Shown here: one piece after another, positions 20,370 through 31,363 of the stretch
Numbering within the stretch: position 1 is the stretch's first letter
Layout of the letters: the number at the start of each line of letters is the position of its first letter
Assembly: GCA_037903475.1 (NCBI GenBank)
Contig: JBAJFG010000006.1
Span: 62,001 to 126,000 of the forward strand
From: Ancylostoma caninum
Lineage: Eukaryota; Nematoda; Chromadorea; Rhabditida; Ancylostomatidae
Length of the DNA stretch: 64,000 bases
Reading direction: 5' to 3'
The notes under the pieces: model-generated
Databases searched by the model: none
What the model saw: only the letters and a program-made list of their open reading frames with translations
Told to the model about the DNA's origin: nothing
Position numbers and translations under genes: made by a program

Positions 20370-21959
20370 CATAGGTGTGATAGGGGGGAGCCGGGGGTCT
20401 GCGAAATGAAGGGGGTTTGAGGGGTCTGAGGCCTGTCAGAGATGCCAAAAGTGAAGAGGTCATGGACTCCGAGGTGGGGGAGAGGGGGTAGCGGCAGCTT
20501 TCTTAGCGCCGGCTGTCACAAAAAGGTGACGACCGGGGGGGGGGGGTGGAGGTCGTCACATTACAAACGTCAAACGTAGGTGTTGTTTATAATTCAGTTG
20601 CCGTTTGCGTTCATCTATTTAGGCAAGCTCAGATATACCCTTTCATCTCCAGCTAATTGGCGGCGGCGGCACGATGACTCATCGCCTGGATGAGGAAAAT
20701 CTGGCACTAATTTCAACATGAAAAAACATTCAAATTGTGGTTCTTTCCAAAATGGGAGGGTCCGAGGAATATCAGTACTCCATATCCTACCTCGTCGTGT
20801 CCGATACCCTATAATTCACCCACGGCAACCCCTCCCCTTTTGATCATTCTGAAAAGTGCCAAAAAACGGCTGTTTTCCCTTATAACGTCCTTATTTGAAA
20901 CGTGGACATATTAATGAAGGGTACATAGTGACCACTTTTTGTGAAATTACACCTATATCACTCGTCACTTCTTCTGGAAAGACGTTGTAAGTCGTTCCCG
21001 CTAAGGATGAATGAAACCGGCCTCTTAACGGCGGCTCCGGTTCTCGCTCTGCGCCCTCCTCCTTCATTGCACTGTCTCGCTTTTGATCGGAGCCAATGTA
21101 CTGGTTTTGGCTCTATGCCCTCCTGCACAGCGCAGGACAGATTTTTACCCATCATATCATATACGGATCGATTCTTGATCGTCTCGTTTGGTTTAGCGGT
21201 TGAAGAGAAATTTGCGAAAAACCTACTGTTTCTCGCTATTTGCGTCGGTCTCAAAAACCTCATCTTGGTTCCCGTAGGATATTCACTAGAGGATTTGCAA
21301 TTGGTTTCACATTATACAGTTTTTCCTCCTCTTCTTCCCAGGACTGTCCCATTTTCGATTCACTCTCTACTAATACTTTTATTAGTCATAGAACTGAAAC
21401 TGCCACCAAAAGTATTGCTTTCGAAAAATGCAAACGGTTCCGCAAATTTTGACTTGTTCTATGCAAACAGGGTGCCTTCTTCATCTCCTAGGTTTCAGCT
21501 ATCCAAGGATACCCTTCACCCTATGAAAATTTCCACTCACAGCCGTGTTATTCCTTATTCCTTCAACCCCTTGCAATCCGTCCAATTCAGTAGTCTAACT
21601 CGAATTTCGTAACCTATGAGACATTCGTTCCGGCCGACTCACACTGCACACACATTTGTTATAATCCTTCGTTAAATGTTTAATTGTCTCATTAATTGTC
21701 CCTAATAATATGTTTCCGTCTAACATCCTGATATTGCCTTCTGTTACTTCGTCTTCCCCTCATTTGCGTCCTTCTTCTCATTTCTTTCATCCTTCTTCTC
21801 ATTTCTTTCATCGTTTCCATCACTCGTAAAAATTTTTTATTAATTTTTTACCGGGGTTTTACCCCGGTCTCCTCCCCTTCGCTTAAATGAAGGGTGTCTG
21901 CCGGACCCCTGTCCAAAGTGAAGGGGGCCAGAGCCTCGGCTCCGACTATCGCACCTGTG
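20370..21959. mobile_element. Non-autonomous TIR transposon with 8-bp target duplication (possibly hAT-like), nested in Helitron-like element
   Basis: The ends are CATAGGTGTGATAG and the inverted CTATCGCACCTGTG, with similarity extending to about 31 bp including GGAGCCG. The flanking duplication CTCAACTC is at 20362-20369 and 21960-21967. The empty site is visible in the sister element at 53570-53610, confirming the insertion. A plus-strand ORF of 223 codons (20941-21612) has no recognised domain and no transposase motif. A GC-rich palindrome (TACCGGGG...CCCCGGT) lies near 21850. An 8-bp duplication fits hAT or P-type elements; the end sequence does not decide. Confidence 0.7.
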
Positions 21960-22224
21960 CTCAACTCATAAGAAGGACTTCATGTTTGGGCCCATTGGAA
22001 GATTGATTCTGCTTCTCTATCAATTTTCTAGAGATTTGGCAAGTGTGAAGCGTTTGCACATGTCCCAAGTGGCTGCCCCACCCCACTTTCTAGCGTCCCG
22101 AAGGGGCGCTAGTAATAATAAACAATAAATAAATAATAACTAATACAAGATTTTTACTTGCATTGTAAAGTAATTTTGAAAATTTGGCGACCCATTCTCG
22201 GGGGGGGGGGTGCGCCAACCCCGC

Positions 22225-22645
22225 CTGGCGTTTTCCCATTACTGGGCCACGGCAGACCCGTTCTCCATCCGCGCACCCATATCCTGGAGTTTTCCCGACT
22301 ACTGGCCACAGGCAGACCCATTCTCCATCTAGGCACCCGTATAGTGGCGTTTTCCCATTACTGGGCCACGGCAGACCCATCTTCCACCCATGGGCCCTTA
22401 TCCTGGCGTTTTCCTTACCATTGGCCACGGCAGACTCATTCTCCAGCCATGGTCCCGTATCCTGACGTTTTCAACACAATTTGGCCATGACAGACCCGTT
22501 CTCAATCCGTGGACCCTTATGCGTTTTCCCCATAACTGGGCCACGGCGTAACTATTCTCCATCCGTGGACCCGTATGTTGGCGTTTCCCCATCGTTGGGG
22601 CACGGCGGACCTTTTCTCGATCAGTGGTTTCCTATCCTGGTGTTC
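22225..22645 (-). repeat. ~60-bp minisatellite array in the family-2 Helitron-like element
   Basis: About seven units of 58-63 bp contain TACTGGGCCACGGCAGACCC, ATTCTCCATCC and TATCCTGGCGTTTTCCC. The orientation is opposite to the array at 18.7 kb, in keeping with the opposite orientation of the two host elements. Another part of the same array lies at 17976-18062, on the far side of the nested insertion. Units are more diverged than in the 18.7-kb array. Confidence 0.9.
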
Positions 22646-23249
22646 TGGTGTTTTTTTTTCTGAACTATGGAGCCTTCTGCACATTTGCCCGTATCAGTGC
22701 ACCCGCACTACTTGTAAATCCCGAGATTAATGGAAGAAAGTTAGGAAACATTCAGTTTGGTCAATTGCTTTCAGGAAATGTCACAATAACTTAGAATGAC
22801 TGGTTCTTCATTCGTTCTTCTTGTGTATTGGATTGTACTGTCCTTCTTAGAAACAAACACTGATCCTAGGACTTCCTAATCTATGCGGGACCTCGGGAAT
22901 AAGTGCGCCAAACGCACACTCTCAAGTCAAGGACCGAGTGCGGCCACCACTGCGCGACCCCTCGTGATTCGACCTCTCGTGATTCATTCGAGGAAAATCA
23001 TGTCCAATGCACCATAATTCTGTCGGACACCGCTAAAGCGCCAACAGAGGGGCAACTCTGCTCCGTACACTGCTGTTACGCAATGTCAAGTCGTTGTAAA
23101 CATTCTCTTGCCCGGAGGGCTCGAGACCGCTAGAGTAGGCTCCCGCCACGAAACCCTGAAAGCGCTGTCTAAACCTCTCGCTTTCATCATTGGAGACTGT
23201 ATCCATTTTTCCGTCAGTGCCGCCCTTACGGTGCTTTGTTAAGAGGATT

Positions 23250-24350
23250 TATCTGTGCCGGATACAGATTGTATTACATGCGTGAACTACTCCACGCCTC
23301 AAAATAAATGAGTAAATAAATAAATCAGTGTGAACTGAGGTGTCAGTATTCACACATTGAGGAGCAACACTAACTACCACACAACGGAGCAACACCAACT
23401 GTTTGTGCGCTGAAACTGAAGAATTTCATACAAATCTGAGGCGTCACTTCAAATCACACCGTCCTGCCTCCGTGCCCCACTCCCCCCCCCCATCCTCACC
23501 CTCCTACAGCGCTCTAGACCTTCCTGAGAAACAAGGATAAGAGCAGGGGTAACAAGCTCTCAAGAGCGCATTTCATAGTTAAGAGCAGCCCCTAACCGAT
23601 TGCCCTTACCAAACCTTCCGACTCCATTCTATGTATGTCTCCTAGTCCACTGGACTCCTAAGCAGTGGAGTTAAGCTTCTGCTATAAGAATGTCAGAGAT
23701 CTTTTATAGAACACCTTTTGCCTTTTTTTCTACGTGAATTCTGAAACCGTGAGAGCTAATGTTGCAATTAAGCGTATTGCGTGTGGATGAAGGCCTGCAC
23801 TCAATGATAGGAAGTTGCAAACGAGGCGGTTCCTAGCCAAATCCAACCAAGAAACTCCACAATCCACCCTCGAGAAGGCATACTGAATACAAAAAGATGG
23901 CAAACGTATATCGGGAGGATTGTCGTACCAGATTCACATCTTAACTTAACGCAGATATGACACAAACTCTCCTTTTCTTGTTAAAAACGTACCATGTATT
24001 AGGTGTTAACATAAGCCCTTGCGCTTTTTTTGGATGCACCTTTCTCCACTTGCTTGTTGATCCGAAAACGCTTTTTTTCCTCTACAGGAATGTTGTAAAC
24101 AATTTTTTTCAAACAAATGGCAGTTTCAGCAAACAATAGTTTCAACAAACAACAGCTTGCTTGAATTTTAAGCCTGCTAAGACGAGTGATGAAAGCCTGC
24201 GAAGTCAGTGAAAAACTGCGCAACCGACAGCTACCTTTCATGGCATCCATTCAAAGCTCGAAAGCTAGACACTGACCAATCCACCAGTGATGGTTGTGAA
24301 AAAAGGGACGCTGCTGCTTACAAACGACACACAAAGATCACCGTTTAAAT
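23250..24350. other. Stretch without recognised gene
   Basis: It contains a short AAAT-type run at about 23301-23328 and otherwise unique-looking sequence. ORFs are short and lysine/phenylalanine-rich from AT content. Nothing interpretable was found. Confidence 0.35.
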
Positions 24351-24354
24351 AGAG

Positions 24355-24490
24355 ATATCTCTTCAGAAAGTCTTCCAGAGACGATGCTGTTCGTGTCCCT
24401 CGAGCAAGTGGAACCTATTAGATACCTATTAGATAATTCTGGCACGCAAAAGAGACCGATGGAAATATTACTGGCGCCCGTCGTACGTGT
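24355..24490 (+). pseudogene. RTE-type LINE remnant (extreme 3' end)
   Basis: Translation gives scattered words (SLEQVEP-like, ILARKRDRWKYYW) that match the terminal segment of the RTE reverse transcriptase ORF seen intact-order at 6.48-6.64 kb (LARERDK-type followed by a WRP motif). Only about 130 bp are preserved, with a small duplication (ACCTATTAGATA twice). Non-functional. Confidence 0.45.
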
Positions 24491-24508
24491 GCGTCGTCGT
24501 ACCGGATT

Positions 24509-24916
24509 CAGGGTGGCCGAAAATTACCCGTGGACTAACATGTTAATGCTGTGACTAGGTCATCAACTGCAGAGAGCTCAAATTTCTGTAGATCCTGCTC
24601 CGACTAACCTTCACTTTCTTGGGGTGACTGCAGTGGTAGGAAAATATTTGGCTCCTTTGTTCCCAGCTTTTCGAAGCTCTTATCGCATCTTGAACAGTTA
24701 TTCGGTACAGGGATAACCCCTTCCCTGGGTACACCACAGAGTTCCAGTCCCGATGCAGTCAAATGGTGGCAGTGATCATGACACTGGAGGTAGCCATCAC
24801 AATATAACTATTACTTGAGAATAAAAGACAAGGAAGTGATAGGAAAATAAAAAAAGAAAGCGAAAAAAAGGGAATTCCGTAGAAATGGGGTGCACATGTA
24901 ATTTTCGGCCACCCTG
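24509..24916. mobile_element. Tc1/mariner-like TIR element, 408 bp
   Basis: The ends are CAGGGTGGCCGAAAATTAC at 24509 and its inverted copy ending at 24916. The right flank is TA; the left flank is TT, so the TA duplication is imperfect. It is adjacent to or inserted in the RTE remnant. No transposase ORF. Confidence 0.6.
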
Positions 24917-24919
24917 TAT

Positions 24920-25410
24920 ATCCGAACATCTACGGGTGTCAAGATGATCAAGCTGAATCTTCTTCGAAAGAGTCTGCAATCCGCGAATTTGTGTACAACT
25001 ACACATATTAACCCACAAATTTTCATCAAGCGGCGAAACTCATTGGGGATACTATTCATCACTTATTTCAAAAATTTCTCTGAGAGTGCCACCCCCAGGA
25101 AGCAAACCTTCTGATACCATTAGGTAATGTTCCCTCTGGTTAAGGATGAGGCCATTCTCAACTTCAGATCTAGGCCTAAAAACAGTTCCAAAAATACTAC
25201 AAAACATTAACCCCTCTCTTATTTTCAGGTTCGCCCTTCTCAAAAGTGTAAGGTGAATAAGGTAAACGGCACATACAAGCTGCTTGATTCTGGTACTGGA
25301 AACATGGGCACAAAATGCTCTGATAATTGTTCCATTTGTGATAAGATTGATCTTGATAACCATCTAGAGTCTTTCATTGCAAAATTCAATATCAACACCC
25401 TGAATAGACT
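24920..25410. other. Stretch with one unassigned plus-strand open frame
   Basis: The plus strand at 25253-25415 is open and cysteine-rich (KCSDNCSICDKIDLDNHLES) before running into the minisatellite. It might be a small exon following an acceptor near 25229, but no family or partner exon could be found. Confidence 0.2.
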
Positions 25411-25414
25411 ACAG

Positions 25415-25612
25415 GTGTTTTCCCACTTTTGGACGCCGGCGCACTCTTATCACACCGTTGGACCCGACTCCAGGTGTTTCCCACTTCTAGACGCCGGCAC
25501 ACTCTTACCACACCTTTGGACCCGACCCAGGCGTTGCCCCACTTTTGGATGCCGGCGCATCCTCACCGAGACAGTGGACCCATTGTGGAGCATTTTCTTC
25601 GTTCTAGGCCAC
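25415..25612 (+). repeat. ~60-bp minisatellite, type 3
   Basis: Three units share TTTGGACGCCGGCGCACTCT and TTGGACCCGACTCCAGG. The flank to the right (ATAAGTCATGAT near 25685) is also found to the right of the array at 26.9 kb (27408-27420), so both arrays probably sit in copies of the same larger element. Confidence 0.85.
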
Positions 25613-26019
25613 GCCTCCTGAATTTCGTTTCACACTGACAAACGCGTAAATACACAAATACAGACAGAGTAAGCCCGTTATCATAAGTCATGATCATTTT
25701 GTAGAATTAAACTGTAATGTGTCATCATTGACATCCTAGACGATGTCATCATTGACATGCTAGAAAATCATCCGGAAAACAAGGGTCCCAAAAATACTAA
25801 GGGATAAAGAGAGTTTCTGGATCAAGTTTATTATGACACCATATCCCTTTGGTCTTAACGATAACATTAAAGGTCATGGCAATATCTCCCATATTAATAA
25901 TCCTTTGATACACTCTAAAAAAACATCTATTTCTCAACCTCAGCATTGCTAAGAAAAAACGAACAGAGGCAATGAACGTAAGACATCTTCGGGTTTATAA
26001 AATACAAGTGCTCGTCCGG

Positions 26020-26788
26020 TTAAAGGCAGCACCCACGGAAATTTTCAACTTCAACTCTTCAAGATAACCTTGGGTTTTCGACCATGAAGAACACAAATAT
26101 GGGGGTCAATTCCACTTGAAAGTCACAGGAAAACAATTTTCGGATACTTTGAATTTGCTGCGATTGAACAAAACGGTCGAGTTTTCAGGCATGGGGTAGG
26201 GCAAAAATTCGATAACACTGACTTGATCGCCACGTATTTCCTCAACGGATTTGGATATTTCCGTGGTTTTGCAGCATATTCAAGTCAGAAAAGAACAGAA
26301 ATCAGAAGAAAATGAAGTGTGTGCTGCACAGAATTACTGGTGAAAAAAAAAAGAGTATATGTGGGAAAGAATGGAAAAGAAATAGTACAAACACACAAAA
26401 TAGGAAGAAAAGGACGTTATGAAAAGAGAAAATGGAAAACAGCTGGTGAAAAGTAAGATTAGTATGCAAACAGACAGATGCAGCCAAAGTAGTGTGAGAA
26501 TGGTACGGAAAAGTCCGCGGTACAATTTTTTTTTCAAAGAAAAACTGAGCGACTGTATGTGAAAACAGCTGATTCGTTCCAACATCGCCCCACGGCTATT
26601 TCTGCGCAGCAGGTCAACTCGTACCAGCGGGCTGGGTTCGAACTGTTGAACTGATGTTATACTTGTGATATCTCATGAAATGGGGGGTTTCTGACAGCAT
26701 TTCCATCACAGAATTGGCGGGACAATGTCTGAGGTTCGAAAACTCTCAAAAGTTCGAAGGTGAAGATTATCGTGGGTGCTGCCTTTAA
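26020..26788. mobile_element. TTAA-flanked TIR element, 769 bp
   Basis: The ends are TTAAAGGCAGCACCCACG and the inverted copy finishing CTGCCTTTAA at 26788, with inverted similarity to about 30 bp. A related larger element is at 45561-46922, and a related single end is at 369 (TTTAAAGGCAGCACGAG). TTAA at both ends could be a piggyBac-type target duplication, although the inner bases AGGCAG are not the usual piggyBac CCY. ORFs inside are AT-rich shadows. Confidence 0.62.
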
Positions 26789-26937
26789 GGCCGGACTTCC
26801 AGACTTCTTCTAATGCTCGCTTCTCTCGCATTAATTCATCTCTTATCCACAACAATATAATTTATTGTCCAATCGAGTTTCCTAATAGAAAACCAACTCA
26901 GAATGTAGGGTCACTTTGCTTTCTCCTGCTGCCTTTA

Positions 26938-27215
26938 CTCTAGGCCAGTGGACCACCATTATCACATGGTGGACCCGGGTACAGGCCTTTCCACATTTCC
27001 GGGCGCCGGCGCACACTTGTCACAGTGGTGGACCCAGCTCCCTACCTTTATCACAATGGAGGACCCGTCTCCCACGCTTTTGGCCGCCGGCGAACTCTTA
27101 CCAGAGCGGTGGACCCGGCTCCCGGCCTTCTCCCACTTTTGGACGCCGGCGCATCCTTATCACAGAGGTTGAGCCGGCTCCCCACTTTTGGGCGCCGGCG
27201 CACTCGTTGAACTGT
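26938..27215 (+). repeat. ~60-bp minisatellite, type 3, second array
   Basis: About five units share GGGCGCCGGCGCACACTTGT, TGGTGGACCCAGCTCCC and related words. Unit spacing varies between about 50 and 63 bp. Sequence and right flank resemble the 25.4-kb array. Confidence 0.85.
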
Positions 27216-27739
27216 TGGACCTATTGTATACACCCAACCTTCCGCTCGACCTTCTCTCTGCCCCACTCCACCATATAAAACCCGATCGTAGCATTTTATA
27301 TGATCTTGCAATCACCACACAATCACGATCACTGACTAATCGTAGAAATTCGTAATGTTCTGACACACATGTACACTCACAGACACAAGCGGCTAAGCGC
27401 GCTATTATAAGTCATGATATTATGCTATTATCAATATAAAAACCCAGACAATAACAACAACAAACTACCAACTAAGTTTATAAACACTGAAATCAAATAT
27501 TACAGCAGAATATTAGAAACAGTTAAGATTAACAAAATATTGAATAGTAAATACGTTACACGCAGTACTTAACAGCGGGCAAATATAAATAATACACCTT
27601 TCTGTACCATATATGAGTATCAGAAACAACTCTCATCCATTTTTTTTTTCAATTACAACAGTTTTCTTAAAAGACTAGGCAATGCAAAATCGAGCAAAGT
27701 CAAATGCATCTGTCATAATAATAATAGATTTATTGATCC

Positions 27740-28760
27740 ACAACGCATAAAGTTATAGAAGATATTGATATGTTTAGAGATTATAGTTTTTACAACTACC
27801 TGAAAAAAGGAACTAAATATCGTCCATCTCCTAATTTATCCAATGTGGAATTCAAAGAAATAAGGCTCAACGTTTTCTCTACCGTTGAGAATACCCTCCA
27901 AAAAAGATACCAACTTAATCAACAAAATGTCGAAGACATACATAATTTCTATATGGACGTACTTTTCAACCGAAATAGACACCTTGTTTACTTGAAGAAA
28001 TCTAGTATACAACAAAGATTCCCTATGAAAGAACTTAAAATGGTACTGGTTATCTTCATTTTCTGTTCATTGCATACGGCAAGTTCCAACTGTGGAATTA
28101 TTTGTGAAAAATATTACTTGCATACGATATTAGTTGAAATGGAACTAGAGGGTTATACCGGCAGAAACGAGATGTACGAGAAGTACAAGTCCCTTGACCC
28201 TACAGCACAGTAATTTTATTGAGAACCTACACCTTTCTCCCCTCCCCGAACCCAACCTCCTAGTTATACTGTATTCCTAAACTTCATAAAAACCCATACA
28301 AAATCAGGTTCATTACTGGCTTCTAATAGTAGCAGGAAAGCAGTAGCTATTGAGATTATGAATATTTTAGTCATTTGCGTAAACATTTCAAAAACTATGC
28401 CAATTCCGTTTAAATGAATAAGAGTTGCTTTTATACATACTGGTCAATATGTAATACTAATATATCACAGGAATTATCTCCCTATACAGGTTCTAATATG
28501 AAATTATTCTCCGCAGATTTCATAACCATGTTTATAAACATACCACATCATATCATTACCAAAAATTTAACGAAAGTTGTGAAGGTATGACTTAAGAATT
28601 TGGTTAAAAAATACATAGTTTGTCATGGTAATAAGGTTTCTTATTCTAGTGAAGATAATTACAAAAGTAGCTACAGATCTTATAAAACTCACCTGTCATT
28701 TCTATGCTGGATTACCTTCTAACCAATAGTTTCTGCAAAAATTGCAATATGCGTGGCAAT
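27740..28760 (+). pseudogene. Penelope-like element relic (N-terminal region and reverse transcriptase fragments)
   Basis: The 147-codon frame at 27770-28213 begins FYNYLKKGTKYRPSPNLSNV, which resembles the conserved segment upstream of the RT in Penelope-like elements. Downstream, in shifting frames, come YCIPKLHKNPYKIRFITG near 28266-28320 and FSADFITMFINIPHHII near 28505-28560. These correspond to the fingers motif and motif A of Penelope-like reverse transcriptases. A later piece near 28700-28740 resembles the segment before motif B. Stops and frameshifts interrupt the RT, and no GIY-YIG endonuclease is recognised. AT-rich composition contrasts with neighbouring GC-rich repeats. Non-functional. 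The family call rests on motif memory. Confidence 0.6.
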
Positions 28761-28972
28761 ATTTTAAACAGATTGAAGGTGCACCATAAGGTGGTAATGC
28801 CAGTTCTGGCGTCACACCACGAGAGTCTTGTGAAATCTTTTGTGCAGTGCAGTGCATAGACAATGGTGAAGGGAGAGATGCGCAGACATCATACGAAAAG
28901 CCGATTTATAGAGCTAGATTAGACTAGATCCTCGTGGGACCAGCTATTTCGAAATCCTTGTACAGTGACTGT

Positions 28973-29101
28973 CCCCGTATATCGTGCTGCCTCAAAACCT
29001 TGCTAGCTCTGCCTCATGCGTTGGCTGTAAGACACTGGCGGTCTTACAGCCAACGCATGAGGCAGAGCTAGCAAGGTTTTGAGGCAGCACGATATACGGG
29101 G
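28973..29101. repeat. Perfect palindrome: two 61-bp arms, 7-bp spacer
   Basis: The arm 28973-29033 and the arm 29041-29101 are exact reverse complements over all 61 bases (ends CCCCGTATATCG and CGATATACGGGG), with spacer ACTGGCG. Sequence outside the arms is not inverted. A perfect arm of this length implies recent formation, or a fold-back assembly artefact. No TIR-type target duplication is obvious. Confidence 0.99.
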
Positions 29102-29379
29102 CAGGATAGCCACTGCTGTTCACTGTAAACTAACTGTTGCACTGCAGATCAGCATGGGCGAGTGTGTGCGGCCTTAGAGCTGCCTAGGCCCAGTGCAGCG
29201 GTGGTATCCGGCGCACTTCCCAAATGCCACACGTTCTCGTCTTAGCATCCGTCCGAAAACTCCGAGAGATTCTGCAGCTACGGAAGAGATTCCAGTTGTA
29301 CACTAACACGCATAGAAAAATTGCGTCATTATAGGCCATTGTGAAACTTCCTGTTACCAAGTATGTAATTATTCATATT

Positions 29380-31354
29380 TTCTGAATATTTCCTAACTTT
29401 CTTCCATTGCTCTCGGGATTTACACTATAGGTGTGCCAGGGGGCGAATATACTATATACAGATACTGTTATGTCGGTGGAGTAGGCGTTCATTGTGGCTC
29501 AACGTTGTGGAAAAGCCAGGATACGGGTTCTCACATGGAGGATGAATCCGCTTCCACCCAAGTGTGAGGAGCGACAAGATACTGTTAAGGGATGGAGGAG
29601 GAGTCCGATGTGGCTAAAGTGTAAGGAATGCCTGAACATGGGTTCGATGGATGGGTCTGCTGTGGCTAGAAAGTGGTGGAATCTCAAGATGCGGTATGCC
29701 GATGGAGTAGAGGTCCGCTTTCATCCAGTTGAGGAGCGACAAGGTACTTAATGGTGGAGGAGGGATCCAGTGCGGCCTAGGTGTGAGAAATGCCAGAATA
29801 CGGGTTCACCGATGGATGACTGGTCTGCTGTGGCCAAAAAGTGGAGGAATGAAAGGACACGATTATGCCGATAGAATAGGGGTCCGCCGTGGCCCAGGTG
29901 TGAGGAACACCAGCATTCTGGTCCACCGAAGAGGGAATGGATCTGCTGAGGCCCAAAAGTTAAGGGAACTTCAGGATACAGGGACGCAGATGGAGGAGGA
30001 GGTGCGCTGTGGTCTAAAAATGTGGCAAGGTACGCGTTTGCTGGTATAGGGGAGGTACATTGTGCCCCAAGTGCGAGGAACGCCAGGATATGGGTCTGCT
30101 GTCCGCTAGAAGTGTGGGAATGCGAGGATGCGGTGATGCCGATGGAGGAGAGGTCCGCTTTTACCCATTTGTGAAAGCGAGAAGATACTGATTCACGGAG
30201 GCAGGAGAGGTCCGCTTTGGCCTAGGTGTCAACAACGTCAAGATACGGATTCACAGATGAAGAAGATGTCCGCTGTGGTTGATGTGTGAGAAACGGGAAT
30301 GTGGGTCAGGTGTTGATTTGGCCGCATGATGTGGAAAACGCCAAGGTGTAGATTCGCTGACGGAGAAAGGCTTACAGCGCTCTGTAATTTGGAAAGCGTG
30401 CTCGGATGCGGGTCTACAGACGGAAGAATGCTCCAGTACAGTCTATTAGCTGAAAGAACGCTAGAATGCGTGTACGCCGATTGAGTGTGGTGGGTCTGCT
30501 GAGGCCCAGTAGAGGGAAGAACTCCATGATATGGGTCCAGTGAACGATGAAGGATGTGCTAACGCCCTGTGGTGTGGAAAACGCTTGGGTGAGGATAAAT
30601 CGATGGAGGAGGGGAGCAATGCGGTCCAAGTATAGGAAACGTCAATGTACGTCTACACCGAAGTGCGCCGGCGCTCAAATGACGGGAAAACGCGACTTAG
30701 AGAAAGATGTTCGTAAGCATCCCAAAGTGATAAAAATGATACTAACCTCGCGCAGCGAGTTCACTTTTTTGGAAAAATACTGTAGCTTCTATTTGTGCTT
30801 ACTTTATTGTAGGTATGATTTGCTTCTCACTCTCTCCCGCACAATCAATTGCTTCTGAAGCGACCTCCTCCACTTTCTCCTAGATGTCGAAGCAGATCTT
30901 TATGTTGGGTTATTCCAATAACAATCTCAACTTGAATTGCTTCGAGTTTTTATTTACACCGTGTCGGTTACAGCAAATAGTTGACAGCTACTAGATTCAT
31001 ATAAAGGATATCCTCGTGCAGACTTGAGCATGACAAGCGATGATAGGTTCATGGGCATTCAAGAAGTGCGGTAACAACAAACGGGGGATGTATCATTAAA
31101 TCGGAAAAAGGATTTACACGGTGATCTGTGATGAAGAGTGCTCGAGCAAAGCACATACAAGAATTCCGGGGTTGGTCATGCGGTCAGACTGCTAGAATAC
31201 ACGCAGCTCATAAGGGAAATTTTGTATTCAAACTCAATTGATGATTATTTTCGCTTCTATTTCAATTTCCTAAAAATTTCACAGGCGTGCAACATTTACA
31301 CATACCTCAAGTGGCTGCCCCACCCCGCTTTCTAGCGACCCATAGGGGCGCTAG
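29380..31354 (+). mobile_element. Helitron-like family 2 copy with 3' end; 5' end not resolved
   Basis: The 3' end is the family hairpin (CTAGCGACCCATAGGGGCGCTAG) ending at 31354 before T. The preceding ~190 bp match the 3' region of the copy at 58351-60526 (for example GGTCAGACTGCTAGA against GGCCAGACTGATAGA). A segment at 29390-29450 (TTTCCTAACTTTCTTCC) matches the region before the array in the other family-2 copies. The true 5' TC end is not found and may lie upstream or be lost. The interior holds the degenerate array 29495-30660. Confidence 0.6.
29495..30660 (+). repeat. Strongly degenerate ~60-bp minisatellite array
   Basis: About 19 diverged units carry recurring words such as GGTCCGCTTT, GAGGAACGCCAGGATA and CGATGGAGGA. 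Sequence identity between units is much lower than in the 18.7-kb array, so this array is older or no longer homogenised. ORFs through it are not interpreted as genes. Confidence 0.85.
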
Positions 31355-31363
31355 TTAGAGGCA

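Larger units (their letters stand above)
18172..22112 (+). mobile_element. Helitron-like family 1, complete, carrying expanded minisatellite and nested TIR element
   Basis: It starts TCTATTAAACAAAGCGCC at 18172 after A (18171) and ends in a 23-nt hairpin, CTAGCGTCCC-GAA-GGGGCGCTAG, at 22112, before T (22113). The 688-bp relative at 53442-54129 shares both ends and the interior order, which fixes the boundaries. The extra length comes from the 60-bp array at 18712-19915, degenerate units to about 20340, and the TIR element 20370-21959. No Rep or helicase domain is visible, so mobilisation must have been in trans. The canonical Helitron hairpin lies ~10 nt inside CTRR; here the stem includes the terminal CTAG, which is atypical. 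Confidence 0.72.
17455..23247 (-). mobile_element. Helitron-like family 2, split by a nested family-1 element
   Basis: On the minus strand it starts TCCTCTTAACAAAGCACCG at 23247, after A at 23248. It ends in a hairpin finishing CTAG at 17455, followed by T at 17454. This is the A^TC...CTAG^T layout of Helitrons. Without the nested insertion (18172-22112) it is 1852 bp, close to the sister copy at 58351-60526 (about 2.0 kb without its MITE). Terminal sequences match that sister over hundreds of bases. The two interior halves (17976-18062 and 22225-22645) contain ~60-bp minisatellite units. No Rep/helicase ORF, so it is non-autonomous. The hairpin here is slightly decayed (CCCTTTCGAG instead of CCCCTTCGGG). 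Confidence 0.68.

Noticed and set aside
20941..21612. 223-codon ORF as a transposase
   Set aside because: No DDE/DDD spacing, zinc finger or hAT dimerisation motif could be found; it lies in a non-autonomous element.
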